Shown here piece by piece: positions 57,931 through 64,000 of a stretch of 64,000 nt of DNA. Numbering within the stretch: position 1 is the stretch's first letter; every line of letters starts with the position of its first letter. The notes under the pieces are model-generated. The model made no database searches, had not been told where the DNA came from, and saw only the letters and a program-made list of their open reading frames with translations. A program made the position numbers and the translations under genes. Source of the stretch: AP-15 sp963735445 (GTDB lineage Bacteria > Pseudomonadota > Alphaproteobacteria > ATCC43930 > CGMCC-115725); NCBI GenBank assembly GCA_963735445.1, contig CAVTLC010000003.1, positions 231,610 to 295,609 on the forward strand. Direction: 5' to 3'.

Positions 57931-59221
57931 TCACCTTGGCGTTTCGAGAGCGCGCTCGAGAAAAGCAGCGCACGCCATCAATCGCACATCGTCCCCGATG
58001 CGTCCGACGAGTTGCACCGCTATCGGCAACCCGCTATCGCCCCAATGGGCCGTTAATGCCGCGCAGGGGGTGCCGAGCAGCGTCCACATGCGGTTAAATA
58101 CCGGGTTGCCGGTATAGCCGAGCCCGGCTGGCGCTTCGCCCGGGGCCGCCGGCGTCAATATCGCATCATAGCCGGCGAAAAACGGCCGCAGCCCCTCGCG
58201 CGCCCGCGCCGCTAGGCCGCGCGCCGCATCGTATTCATCCGCTCCGACCGCCATTCCAGCATCGAGCAGCTGGGCCAGCCGCGGCGACAGTTCGGCGCTG
58301 TGGCGGATGCGCTCGTCGGCGAGGGCGCGGCAGGTCTCGAACCCCATGATCTTGTCCTGCGCCTCGGTCAGCCCCTCATGCTCGGGTGCGAATCGCCAGT
58401 TCCTCGACGGTCGCACCGGCCTGCACGAGGGTTTCGCGAGCGCGGTCGAGCGCCGCCGCGGTCGCGGGCTCGGCCTCCTCCCACATCGGGGTGCGGTAGA
58501 GGCCGAAGCGCGGCGCTCTCTCCGGCACCACGAGGTGGCGCAAGGCCGGACGCTCGGTCAGCACGCCGACGAAAAACGCGGCGTCATCGACGCTTCGAGC
58601 ATAAACGCCGACCGTGTCGAGGGTATCGGAGAGCGGCTTGATCCCGGCGCGGTTGATCAGCCCAAAGCTTGGCTTGAACCCGACAACCCCGCAGAACGAG
58701 GCCGGGCGGATCACCGAGCCCGCGGTTTGCGTGCCAAAGCCGAGCGGCGCCATGCCGTCCGCCACCGCCGCCGCCGAACCGCTCGACGAACCGCCGGGCG
58801 TGTGCGCCGGGTTGCGCGGGTTCGCGGTTTTACCCGGCGTGAAGGTCGCGAATTCGGTGGTGACCGTCTTGCCAAGCACGATGGCTCCCGCGGCACGGGC
58901 AAGCGCAACGCAGGAGGCGTCGGCAGCCGGTTGGTGGCCGCGGTAAATCGGCGAGCCGTATGCGGTCGGCATGTCGAACGTATCGATCAAATCCTTGACC
59001 GCGATCGGGATCCCGTGCAGCGGCCCGCGCGGGGCCTCGCTGTCGCGGCTCCGGGCTTCAGCCAACGCCTGATCCCGGTCGAGATACTGCCACGCACCGA
59101 CGACGGCCTCCCGCGCCGCGATCCGCTCGAGATACGATGCGAGGAGCGCCTCGGACGTTAGCCGTCGCTCGGCGATCTGCTGGGCGGCCTCGCGGGCGGA
59201 CAACAGGCGCGGTTCGGTCAT
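57931..59221 (-). pseudogene. amidase-signature enzyme, one frameshift
   Basis: Start ATG 59221 with GGAGAG eight bases ahead: MTEPRLLSAREAAQQIAERR. Amidase signature complete: Lys in GIPIAVKDLIDT, Ser-cis-Ser in TPGGSSSGSAAAVADGMAPL with nucleophile in the following GTQTAGSVIRPASFCGVVGF. Near 58385 one extra base breaks the frame; the remainder (EHEGLTEAQDKIMGFETCRA to LERALETPR) is in the next frame to 57931. Joined about 430 residues, normal for a Glu/Asp-tRNA amidotransferase-like or aryl amidase; no gatB/C nearby, so a general amidase. Confidence 0.78.
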
Positions 59222-59411
59222 CGCGGCATCTCTCCAATCTGGCGGCTGCGGCCGGCGCGGCTTAGCAAAAGGCGGCGCACATCCGCACTGTTGCCCGAGC
59301 GAGGGCGGTTGACAAGAACTGCCCGGCGGCACCTTAGATCGATATCTCGCCTATAACGACGTGTCCGGAGCAGGGTTGCGCCCGGACTTTTTCTTGCACC
59401 GGAGACTCAGG

Positions 59412-59606
59412 TTGAGCCAACCGCCCGACGAACACGGTGACGAACAATCCCGGTCGCGCGCGCTGATCGGGCTGGTCGTCGTCGCGTTGCTGGTGATCGC
59501 CGCGGTTTACCTGGTGCATGCATTGCGCAACGAATCAAATCTCGAAGACTGTCTGATGTCCGGGCGATCGAATTGCGCACCGATTGAGGTTCCCAGCAAC
59601 CGGTAG
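59412..59606 (+). CDS. small single-helix membrane protein
   Basis: 64 residues from TTG 59412, with GGAGACTCAGG as ribosome site: MSQPPDEHGDEQSRSRALIG, one membrane helix (GLVVVALLVIAAVYLVHAL, about 20-38), then LEDCLMSGRSNCAPIEVPS outside with two Cys. An in-frame ATG lies upstream at 59361, but without ribosome site. Not recognised; divergent from the amidase. Confidence 0.55.
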   Translation: MSQPPDEHGDEQSRSRALIGLVVVALLVIAAVYLVHALRNESNLEDCLMSGRSNCAPIEVPSNR

Positions 59607-59665
59607 GGTGGCAAGAGATAACGATACCACCGTCGGCCCCGCTATGCTCGGTTCGGATCAGCGAA

Positions 59666-59717
59666 CCAGAGGAGGGCCACATGCCAGAGGAGGGCCACAT
59701 GCCAGGGAAGGGCCACA
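59666..59717 (+). repeat. 18-bp tandem repeat carrying ribosome site and ATG
   Basis: CCAGAGGAGGGCCACATG occurs twice head to tail (59666-59683, 59684-59701), and a third copy, CCAGGGAAGGGCCACA (59702-59717), has two changes. Each full copy has AGGAGG plus an ATG, in the same frame, giving the next gene two equivalent starts. Confidence 0.8.
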
Positions 59718-60307
59718 GGATCGAGATCCCGGCGCGCCGCGGCAAAGCCGCCCACCTGCGGCGCGGGCAAGTCGTCAAGGTGGTCAATACAGCCGGTCAG
59801 CAGGTCGTCGACACTTGGGCATTCATTGCCGCCGATCTGCACGAATTCATGTCGATGGAGCACACCCGCCCCGCACTCGGGCATATCATCCCGGCGGTCG
59901 GGGATGTTCTCGTGACCAATAAAAGGCGGCCGATCCTGACCATGGTTGAGGACATTTCGGGCGGCATCCACGATACCTTGTTCGCGGCCTGCGACCGCTG
60001 GCGCTACGAGCTTCTCGGCTGCGCCGGCTACCACGATAATTGCACCGACAATCTCGCAGCCGGCCTCGCCGAACTCGGGCTGACACCGCCCGAAACACCG
60101 GCGCCACTCAATCTGTTCATGAACATTCCGGTCGTCGACGGCAACCGCGTCGAGGTCAGGCCACCGGTCAGCACACCCGGGAGCTATGTGTCATTGCGGG
60201 CCGAGATCGATTGCATCGTCGCCTTCTCCGCGTGTCCGCAGGACATGCTGCCGGTCAACGGGCTCGCGATGTTGCCGACCCATGCCCATTTCGAGATCGT
60301 CGGTTGA
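59681..60307 (+). CDS. DUF1989 / urea carboxylase-associated family protein
   Basis: 208 residues (or 202 from the second ATG at 59699; both have the same AGGAGGG box). HRIEIPARRGKAAHLRRGQV, VKVVNTAGQQVVDTWAFIAA, EFMSMEHTRPAL, the Cys-containing GCAGYHDNCTDNLAAGLAEL and the C-terminal VAFSACPQDMLPVNGL are DUF1989 hallmarks. Family members accompany urea carboxylase and related amide-degrading enzymes; here an amidase gene is 0.5 kb away. Reaction unknown. Confidence 0.85.
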   Translation: MPEEGHMPGKGHRIEIPARRGKAAHLRRGQVVKVVNTAGQQVVDTWAFIAADLHEFMSMEHTRPALGHIIPAVGDVLVTNKRRPILTMVEDISGGIHDTLFAACDRWRYELLGCAGYHDNCTDNLAAGLAELGLTPPETPAPLNLFMNIPVVDGNRVEVRPPVSTPGSYVSLRAEIDCIVAFSACPQDMLPVNGLAMLPTHAHFEIVG

Positions 60308-60398
60308 ACGACTCTTTTGGTGCGCCGTTGGAAATCGCCGAGACGGTGAAGATTGGCTCTCCGGTTGAGCGCAGCATTGCCATCGAAAAGGATGTACC

Positions 60399-60782
60399 GT
60401 GAAGCCGATACCGATCGGAGCCAAGGGCTCGTTCACCTTGCTGGTCCAGCCGCAGCATCTTGCGAACCAGTTCAAGGACGCGATGCTGCCGCCGGTCTTG
60501 GCGACGCCAGTCATGATCATGATCATGGAAAACGCCGCGCTGAATGCGATCCGCGGCTTTCTCGATCCGGGCGAGAGTGCGGTCGGCACCGTGGTCAATG
60601 TCCGCCATCTCGCGGCCACGCCGGTCGGTCGGCAGGTTACCGGCGAGGCAGAGGTTACAGGGGTTGACGGTCGACGCATCGACTTTGACGTGCGCGCCAC
60701 AGAAGGCGGAAAGGAGATCGGCGTCGGCTCGCATTCCCGCGCGCTGATCGACATGGCGAAATTCGCGCAGCGTTTGAAATGA
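60399..60782 (+). CDS. hot-dog thioesterase, fluoroacetyl-CoA-thioesterase-like
   Basis: 127 residues from GTG 60399 (AAGGA ahead): MKPIPIGAKGSFTLLVQPQH, then TPVMIMIMENAALNAIRGFL with the conserved Glu of the FlK-like group, GTVVNVRHLAATPVGRQVTG (His), and a C-terminal GSHSRALIDMAKF. Hot-dog fold acyl-CoA thioesterase; FlK itself acts on fluoroacetyl-CoA, but most relatives have unknown substrates. 91 bases after the DUF1989 gene. Confidence 0.85.
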   Translation: MKPIPIGAKGSFTLLVQPQHLANQFKDAMLPPVLATPVMIMIMENAALNAIRGFLDPGESAVGTVVNVRHLAATPVGRQVTGEAEVTGVDGRRIDFDVRATEGGKEIGVGSHSRALIDMAKFAQRLK

Positions 60783-60914
60783 GCGGCCTCGGCAGTCTCG
60801 GCCGAGCTCGTCGCACAAAGCGCGTGTCGCAACGCTCGATATGTGCCACGATTAGGTAACTCACATATCAATGGCAATGTCGCAGCAGTGGTTTAGGGTT
60901 CACCATCCGCGTGA

Positions 60915-60989
60915 TGGGGCGTAGCCAAGTGGTAAGGCAGCGGATTTTGATTCCGCCATACGGAGGTTCGATTCCTCCCGCCCCAGCCA
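60915..60989 (+). tRNA. tRNA-Gln (UUG)
   Basis: Complete cloverleaf: acceptor TGGGGCG / CGCCCCA, D-arm with AGTGGTAAGGC, anticodon arm GCGGA-TTTTGAT-TCCGC (anticodon TTG), T-arm GGAGG-TTCGATT-CCTCC, discriminator G and encoded CCA (60987-60989). It marks the left edge of the accessory stretch but its 3' end is not repeated nearby, so it is not shown to be an attachment site. Confidence 0.96.
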
Positions 60990-61510
60990 AATATATCAAC
61001 AAGTCAATGCCGATAACGATCAGGCGACCAATCGCCATGTCGGCACCATGTCGGCCCGAGATCAGGAAATCGGCGCGCACAAGGAATGTCAAGCGGCAGC
61101 GACACTGACGGCGGCTAGCTCATATGCGGCGCGCGCCGTGCCATCCAAGGCAGGCCGTCGGGATGGGCGCCGCACGAATTCGGGGGACCGCATCAGAGCC
61201 CCGCAAAAAAAAAGCGCCGGGCATGTATCCCCCGGAGGACCTAAAGGCGCACGCACACCGCGGCGGGTTACAGCAGCCCGGCGCGCCCGGCCGTAGAGGC
61301 ACCGGCGCCTCGGCCGGAGGCGTTGCCACCGATGAGGGCGGGCAGGGGCTAACCGTAGGGCGCGGTCGGCGGAGATGATCAGCCGCTGCAATGGCCCACC
61401 GATGACGCTCGGAAACGCCGGCGGCCCGCGTGCGCTCATCGCTACCTGCCTCTCTGGGCCAGAAAAATTGCGGTCACTTGCCTGAGTAAAACCCATATCT
61501 GGAATGCACA
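60990..61510. other. non-coding or degenerate stretch
   Basis: 521 bases between tRNA-Gln and the tRNA-Pro fragment. Open frames here on both strands are Arg/Pro/Gly-rich and lack ribosome sites. An A9 run followed by a GC-rich stem (61205-61250) reads on the minus strand as a hairpin with a T9 tail, possibly a leftward terminator, but no leftward gene precedes it. Otherwise nothing recognised. Confidence 0.4.
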
Positions 61511-61557
61511 CCTTCGGGAGGCAGGGGCCGGAGGTTCAAATCCTCTCACTCCGACCA
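61511..61557 (+). other. 3' half of a tRNA-Pro(CGG) gene: attachment-site scar
   Basis: From the anticodon loop onward, TTCGGGA (anticodon CGG), GGCAGGGGCC, T-arm GGAGG-TTCAAAT-CCTCT, CACTCCGA and CCA (61555-61557), it reads as the 3' part of a tRNA-Pro. The 5' half (a matching TCGGAGTG start) is absent upstream. Partial tRNA ends of this kind are left by integrases that recombine within tRNA genes, so this is a likely attL/attR remnant. Confidence 0.7.
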
Positions 61558-61685
61558 TGATTCCATATAGTTAGGCATAGCGAGGAAGGACGACCGCCGG
61601 ACCTAGCAACTACATAGCAACCAAGGAAGGGCAAAATCGCTCACCCGCGTGCTTGCTCGGGCTGAGTTGTGGTATCAGGACCTGC

Positions 61686-62114
61686 ATGCCGAGCCGCTAT
61701 CGCATCGCAAAGAACTTCCCCAGCCGAAAGAGCTTTGTCCATGTCACGGTCCCGCTCTCCCCGGTCGAACACCGGGCGCTGAAAACTGCGTGCGAGGTGC
61801 TCGGGTACAGCATGGCCGCGCTCAGCCGATACGCGCTCTCTGAGATCCTGGCACCCTACCTCGGCGCCGCGCCCGCGGCCTTGTATGGCGCACCGTCCGC
61901 GATTGGCGTGCCGCTGCCACTGGCGCCACAAGCCCCGCGGCCGAATGGACTTCGCTACGATCCGCGCGAGTACCGCCGCTTGTGGTACGCCGACAAATTA
62001 CGCACGCAAACCGAGAACGCTGCCAAGGCAAGCACCGAGCCATCGCATCCGCCGCGCGATACAGGGGCCTCGGTGCCCAGGTTCCTCCCGGCTAAGGGGC
62101 GCCTGACCGATTAG
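61686..62114 (+). CDS. hypothetical protein, possible ribbon-helix-helix DNA-binding
   Basis: 142 residues, ATG 61686 with AGGA six bases ahead: MPSRYRIAKNFPSRKSFVHV. Residues about 19-55 (VHVTVPLSPVEHRALKTACE, VLGYSMAALSRYALSEIL) show the strand-helix-helix pattern of RHH proteins: V-x-V-x-L-S, E...LK..A, then G-x-S...L-x-R-x-A-L. The remaining part is Pro/Ala-rich. No homologue recognised. It lies 128 bases past the tRNA-Pro scar. Confidence 0.55.
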   Translation: MPSRYRIAKNFPSRKSFVHVTVPLSPVEHRALKTACEVLGYSMAALSRYALSEILAPYLGAAPAALYGAPSAIGVPLPLAPQAPRPNGLRYDPREYRRLWYADKLRTQTENAAKASTEPSHPPRDTGASVPRFLPAKGRLTD

Positions 62115-62477
62115 GGCCTGCTCCTAAGGAGGCGTTGGGACGGGGAGGATGGCGACTAAGGACGAGAAAAGCTCGCGGCCCTCGCCGTCCCGAAGACGCG
62201 AGGTGGGCTCTCGGACTAGCGCTCGCGCTCAACCGAGACGAGTGCAGGTAGCGGTCGCCGTGGTAATCGAAGGCAACCTGTGTGACACAAGATGTTGATA
62301 CAACTCGGTGGTTTGGTGACGTAACTGCGCACGCAACAGGAAAATGTCAGCAATATCAAGTGCCTCAAAAGGCGGATAGCGTTATGGTAAATGTCCCGGC
62401 TTGCCCGAAGGTGCGCCTCGGCCCGAGGGGGCGAAGTCGCTTTGCGCTACGCTTAGTGCCCGGTATCATCGGTCCGC
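62115..62477. other. gap without convincing gene
   Basis: 363 bases between the RHH-like gene and the TIR gene. A GTG-started frame of 67 codons (62282-62485) has no ribosome site and an odd composition, so I do not call it. AGGAGG near 62127 stands without a following long frame. Nothing else seen. Confidence 0.4.
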
Positions 62478-63191
62478 ATGGCTAGATGCACAGCACCAGT
62501 AAAGGGCCATCGCTCAGCGGCTGCAGCGGCCAACTGCCCTGCATGCGGCAGCCGTGGCCGCTACAGCTATAGCGGCTATAGCCCCTATCGGCCGTCCCCG
62601 TCCGCGTCCCCGTCCTACTCCTCGTCGGGGAGCAGCGGGAGCGCCCGGAGCAGCGGCGGCGGGTCCCGTCGGAGCGCAAAGCCGCGCTGGTCGGGAGCCG
62701 GTTCGCCTGTGTGGTACACGCCTGAAGAAGTGCGGGCACTCACACCGGTCCGCAACAGCGTCGAGAACCTAGCGAAGCTGCCTGACCTTCGGGACGTCTT
62801 CCTTTGCCACGCATGGGACGACCGGCAGGGGGCCGCCAAAGAGCTGCACGATCTGCTTGAGTCACGTGGTGTGAAGGTCTGGTTTAGCGAGAAGGACGTT
62901 GGCCTCGGCGTGCCGTTGCTCCGCGCCATTGACAAGGGCTTGGCGAACTCGCGAGTCGGGATCGTGCTGGTGACCCCTGCGCTGCTGCGCCGTCTCCCAG
63001 CAGAGGGCATCGCCGACAAAGAACTTTCGGCACTCCTCGCGGGTGAGCGGCTCGTCCCCGTCGTGCATAAAACGACGTATGAAGCTCTCCGTGAAGTCAG
63101 TCCTCTGCTGGCCTCTCGAGCCGGGCTGAGCACTGTAGAAGAGCCGATGGCAGACGTCGCGGCCAAGATAGCCGAGTTGGTCGCCCTCTAG
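62478..63191 (+). CDS. TIR-domain protein with N-terminal Cys motif and Ser-rich linker
   Basis: 237 residues. N-terminus MARCTAPVKGHRSAAAAANC-PAC has Cys4 and CPAC, a possible zinc knuckle. A Ser/Tyr/Gly-rich linker (about 28-75) follows, then a TIR domain (about 105-237): LRDVFLCHAWDDRQGAAKEL, GVKVWFSEKDVGLGVPLLRA (Glu of the NADase site, in WFSEKD), SRVGIVLVTPALLRR and LVPVVHKTTYEAL. Bacterial TIR proteins often break down NAD+ in anti-phage defence. Here no partner sensor gene is adjacent, so it may act alone. Position in a recombinase-bearing island fits a defence role. Start with only a weak ribosome site. Confidence 0.8.
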   Translation: MARCTAPVKGHRSAAAAANCPACGSRGRYSYSGYSPYRPSPSASPSYSSSGSSGSARSSGGGSRRSAKPRWSGAGSPVWYTPEEVRALTPVRNSVENLAKLPDLRDVFLCHAWDDRQGAAKELHDLLESRGVKVWFSEKDVGLGVPLLRAIDKGLANSRVGIVLVTPALLRRLPAEGIADKELSALLAGERLVPVVHKTTYEALREVSPLLASRAGLSTVEEPMADVAAKIAELVAL

Positions 63192-63393
63192 CTCTATTGC
63201 CGGGGTGGCCCGCCCCGCCGCCGCTGCTACTTCATTTCGACCCCGTTAACACGCGTTTGCATCGGACGAGCCGATGCGCGTCTCGCTGGTGAAGCGCACG
63301 TTTGAGCGACTGCTTCATCGATCCCAATTCTTGGCGCGGATTTCCACTATGGATCGTTTCCTGCCGGACAAGCGAGCAAAAATCAAGAATTTC

Positions 63394-63457
63394 GCAGCAA
63401 AAATAGATGAATTGAAAAGATTGGGCTTTTTTGCTGCGTAAATTAGCTGCATAATTA
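63394..63457. promoter_or_regulatory. inverted and direct repeats upstream of the recombinase (res-like site)
   Basis: GCAGCAAAAA (63394-63403) and TTTTTGCTGC (63428-63437) form a perfect inverted repeat, 11 bp with the flanking C/G. Overlapping it, GCTGCGTAAATTA (63433-63445) and GCTGCATAATTA (63446-63457) are direct repeats ending six bases before the recombinase ATG. Serine resolvases bind such AT-rich repeats at their own promoters. Confidence 0.45.
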
Positions 63458-63462
63458 GGCCC

Positions 63463-64000
63463 ATGAAATACGGTTACGCAAGGGTATCGCCGGGCGGCAA
63501 GAGCGAGAGCGTTGACGCACAGGCGCGGCAACTGACCAAGGCCGGATGCCGAAAGGTTTTCCGCGACGTGCATGTCAGCGGAGCCAAGACCGACCGGGCG
63601 CAGCTTCGCCGGTTGCTCGACGAGCTCGACGACGGCGACGTGGTGATGGTCACGCGGCTCGACCGGCTGGCGCGATCCACCCGCGACCTGTTGAACGTTC
63701 TCGCCACCATCACCGGCAAGAAGGCCGGTTTCAAATCCCTTGGCGACACATGGGCCGACACCACCACATCACACGGGCGGCTGATGTTGACCGTGCTAGG
63801 CGGCCTTGCAGAGTTCGAGCGTGACCTAATCCGGGCGCGGACCGGAGAAGGCCGGGAGCGGGCCAAGGCGCGCGGCGTGAAGATGGGGCGCAAGCCGAAG
63901 CTTACCCCTCACCAGCAGACGGAGGCGATCAAGCGGCGCGAAGCGGGCGAACCAATCCGGGAGATCGCCCGTACCTACAACGTCCACAACAGCACGATTT
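63463..64000 (+). CDS. serine recombinase / resolvase (cut by window edge)
   Basis: ATG 63463, open to the window end (179 codons). MKYGYARVSPGGKSESVDAQ holds the catalytic Ser (ARVS, residue 9); GDVVMVTRLDRLARSTRDLL and GRLMLTVLGGLAEFERDLIR, with the long E-helix, are the resolvase catalytic domain; then ARTGEGRERAKARGVKMGRK and the start of a C-terminal HTH (EIARTYNVHNSTI). Small resolvase/invertase type, about 185-200 residues expected, so only a few residues are lost. Confidence 0.92.
   Translation, partial: MKYGYARVSPGGKSESVDAQARQLTKAGCRKVFRDVHVSGAKTDRAQLRRLLDELDDGDVVMVTRLDRLARSTRDLLNVLATITGKKAGFKSLGDTWADTTTSHGRLMLTVLGGLAEFERDLIRARTGEGRERAKARGVKMGRKPKLTPHQQTEAIKRREAGEPIREIARTYNVHNSTI

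Noticed and set aside
60915..60989. tRNA-Gln as attachment site of the island
   Set aside because: Its 3' end is not repeated downstream; the repeated tRNA piece is from tRNA-Pro.
61205..61250. Leftward rho-independent terminator (stem plus T9 on the minus strand)
   Set aside because: The structure is plausible, but no leftward gene ends there, so I did not list it as a feature.
61089..61511. 140-codon minus-strand and 84-codon plus-strand frames
   Set aside because: Arg/Pro/Gly-rich on both strands, no ribosome sites, and the region contains a hairpin and part of the tRNA-Pro scar.
62282..62485. 67-codon GTG-started frame before the TIR gene
   Set aside because: No ribosome site, unusual composition and overlap with the TIR start.

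Overview
The window looks like the chromosome of a high-GC alphaproteobacterium (Rhizobiales or Rhodospirillales type; I cannot fix a genus). The grounds are gene families and gene order: a coiled-coil protein overlapping zapA and followed by a 6S RNA; yebC-ruvCAB-tolQRAB-pal-cpoB-tilS-ftsH-glmM in one direction; pckA divergent from a chvI-chvG-hprK-rapZ-EIIA-HPr-EI operon; and a C4-pathway ALA synthase (hemA).

Layout. 1-3.8 kb: the cut-off end of an NCS1 nucleobase permease, a small hypothetical gene and a tandem pair of NHL beta-propeller proteins, the first frameshifted. 3.85-19.8 kb: housekeeping block (zapA, 6S RNA, ymdB-like, yebC, Holliday-junction ruvCAB, Tol-Pal envelope system, tilS, ftsH, glmM, thiD). 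19.8-26.5 kb: single metabolic genes (PLP dehydratase, PhzF-like, tartrate dehydrogenase-like, pckA, HugZ-like). 26.7-33 kb: ChvI/ChvG two-component system and a regulatory PTS without sugar permease. 33-36.6 kb: M20 carbamoylase, NMT1-type binding protein and a broken MBL-fold gene. 36.7-39 kb: CtpA protease and an alpha/beta hydrolase. 39.5-53.6 kb: accessory region of secreted proteins under what looks like sigma-54 control: a glutamic (G1) peptidase, a PEP-CTERM protein, a TPR-sulfotransferase, a sigma-54 activator, a very long Asn/Thr/Ser/Gly repeat protein, a C39 peptidase, and small secreted partners. 53.7-60.8 kb: hemA, FN3 protein, di-haem peroxidase, amidase, DUF1989 protein, thioesterase. 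60.9-64 kb: tRNA-Gln, then a short island with a tRNA-Pro 3' fragment (attachment scar), a possible RHH protein, a TIR protein and a serine recombinase cut by the window edge.

Most interesting part. The 44.5-52 kb locus resembles a functional-amyloid (Fap-type) secretion locus: repeat-rich fibre-like protein, FapD-like C39 peptidase, and a lipoprotein carrying a double-glycine processing motif. The repeat gene and the PEP-CTERM gene 5 kb upstream share a promoter architecture: a near-consensus -24/-12 site preceded by two TGTCTCA boxes 23-24 bp apart. The activator gene between them also has a -24/-12 site. This suggests one small sigma-54 regulon for cell-surface proteins.

Caution. At least a dozen single-base frameshifts, mostly one extra base, break otherwise well-conserved genes, including the normally essential tilS. 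Some may be assembly errors, so 'pseudogene' below means 'frame broken in this sequence'.
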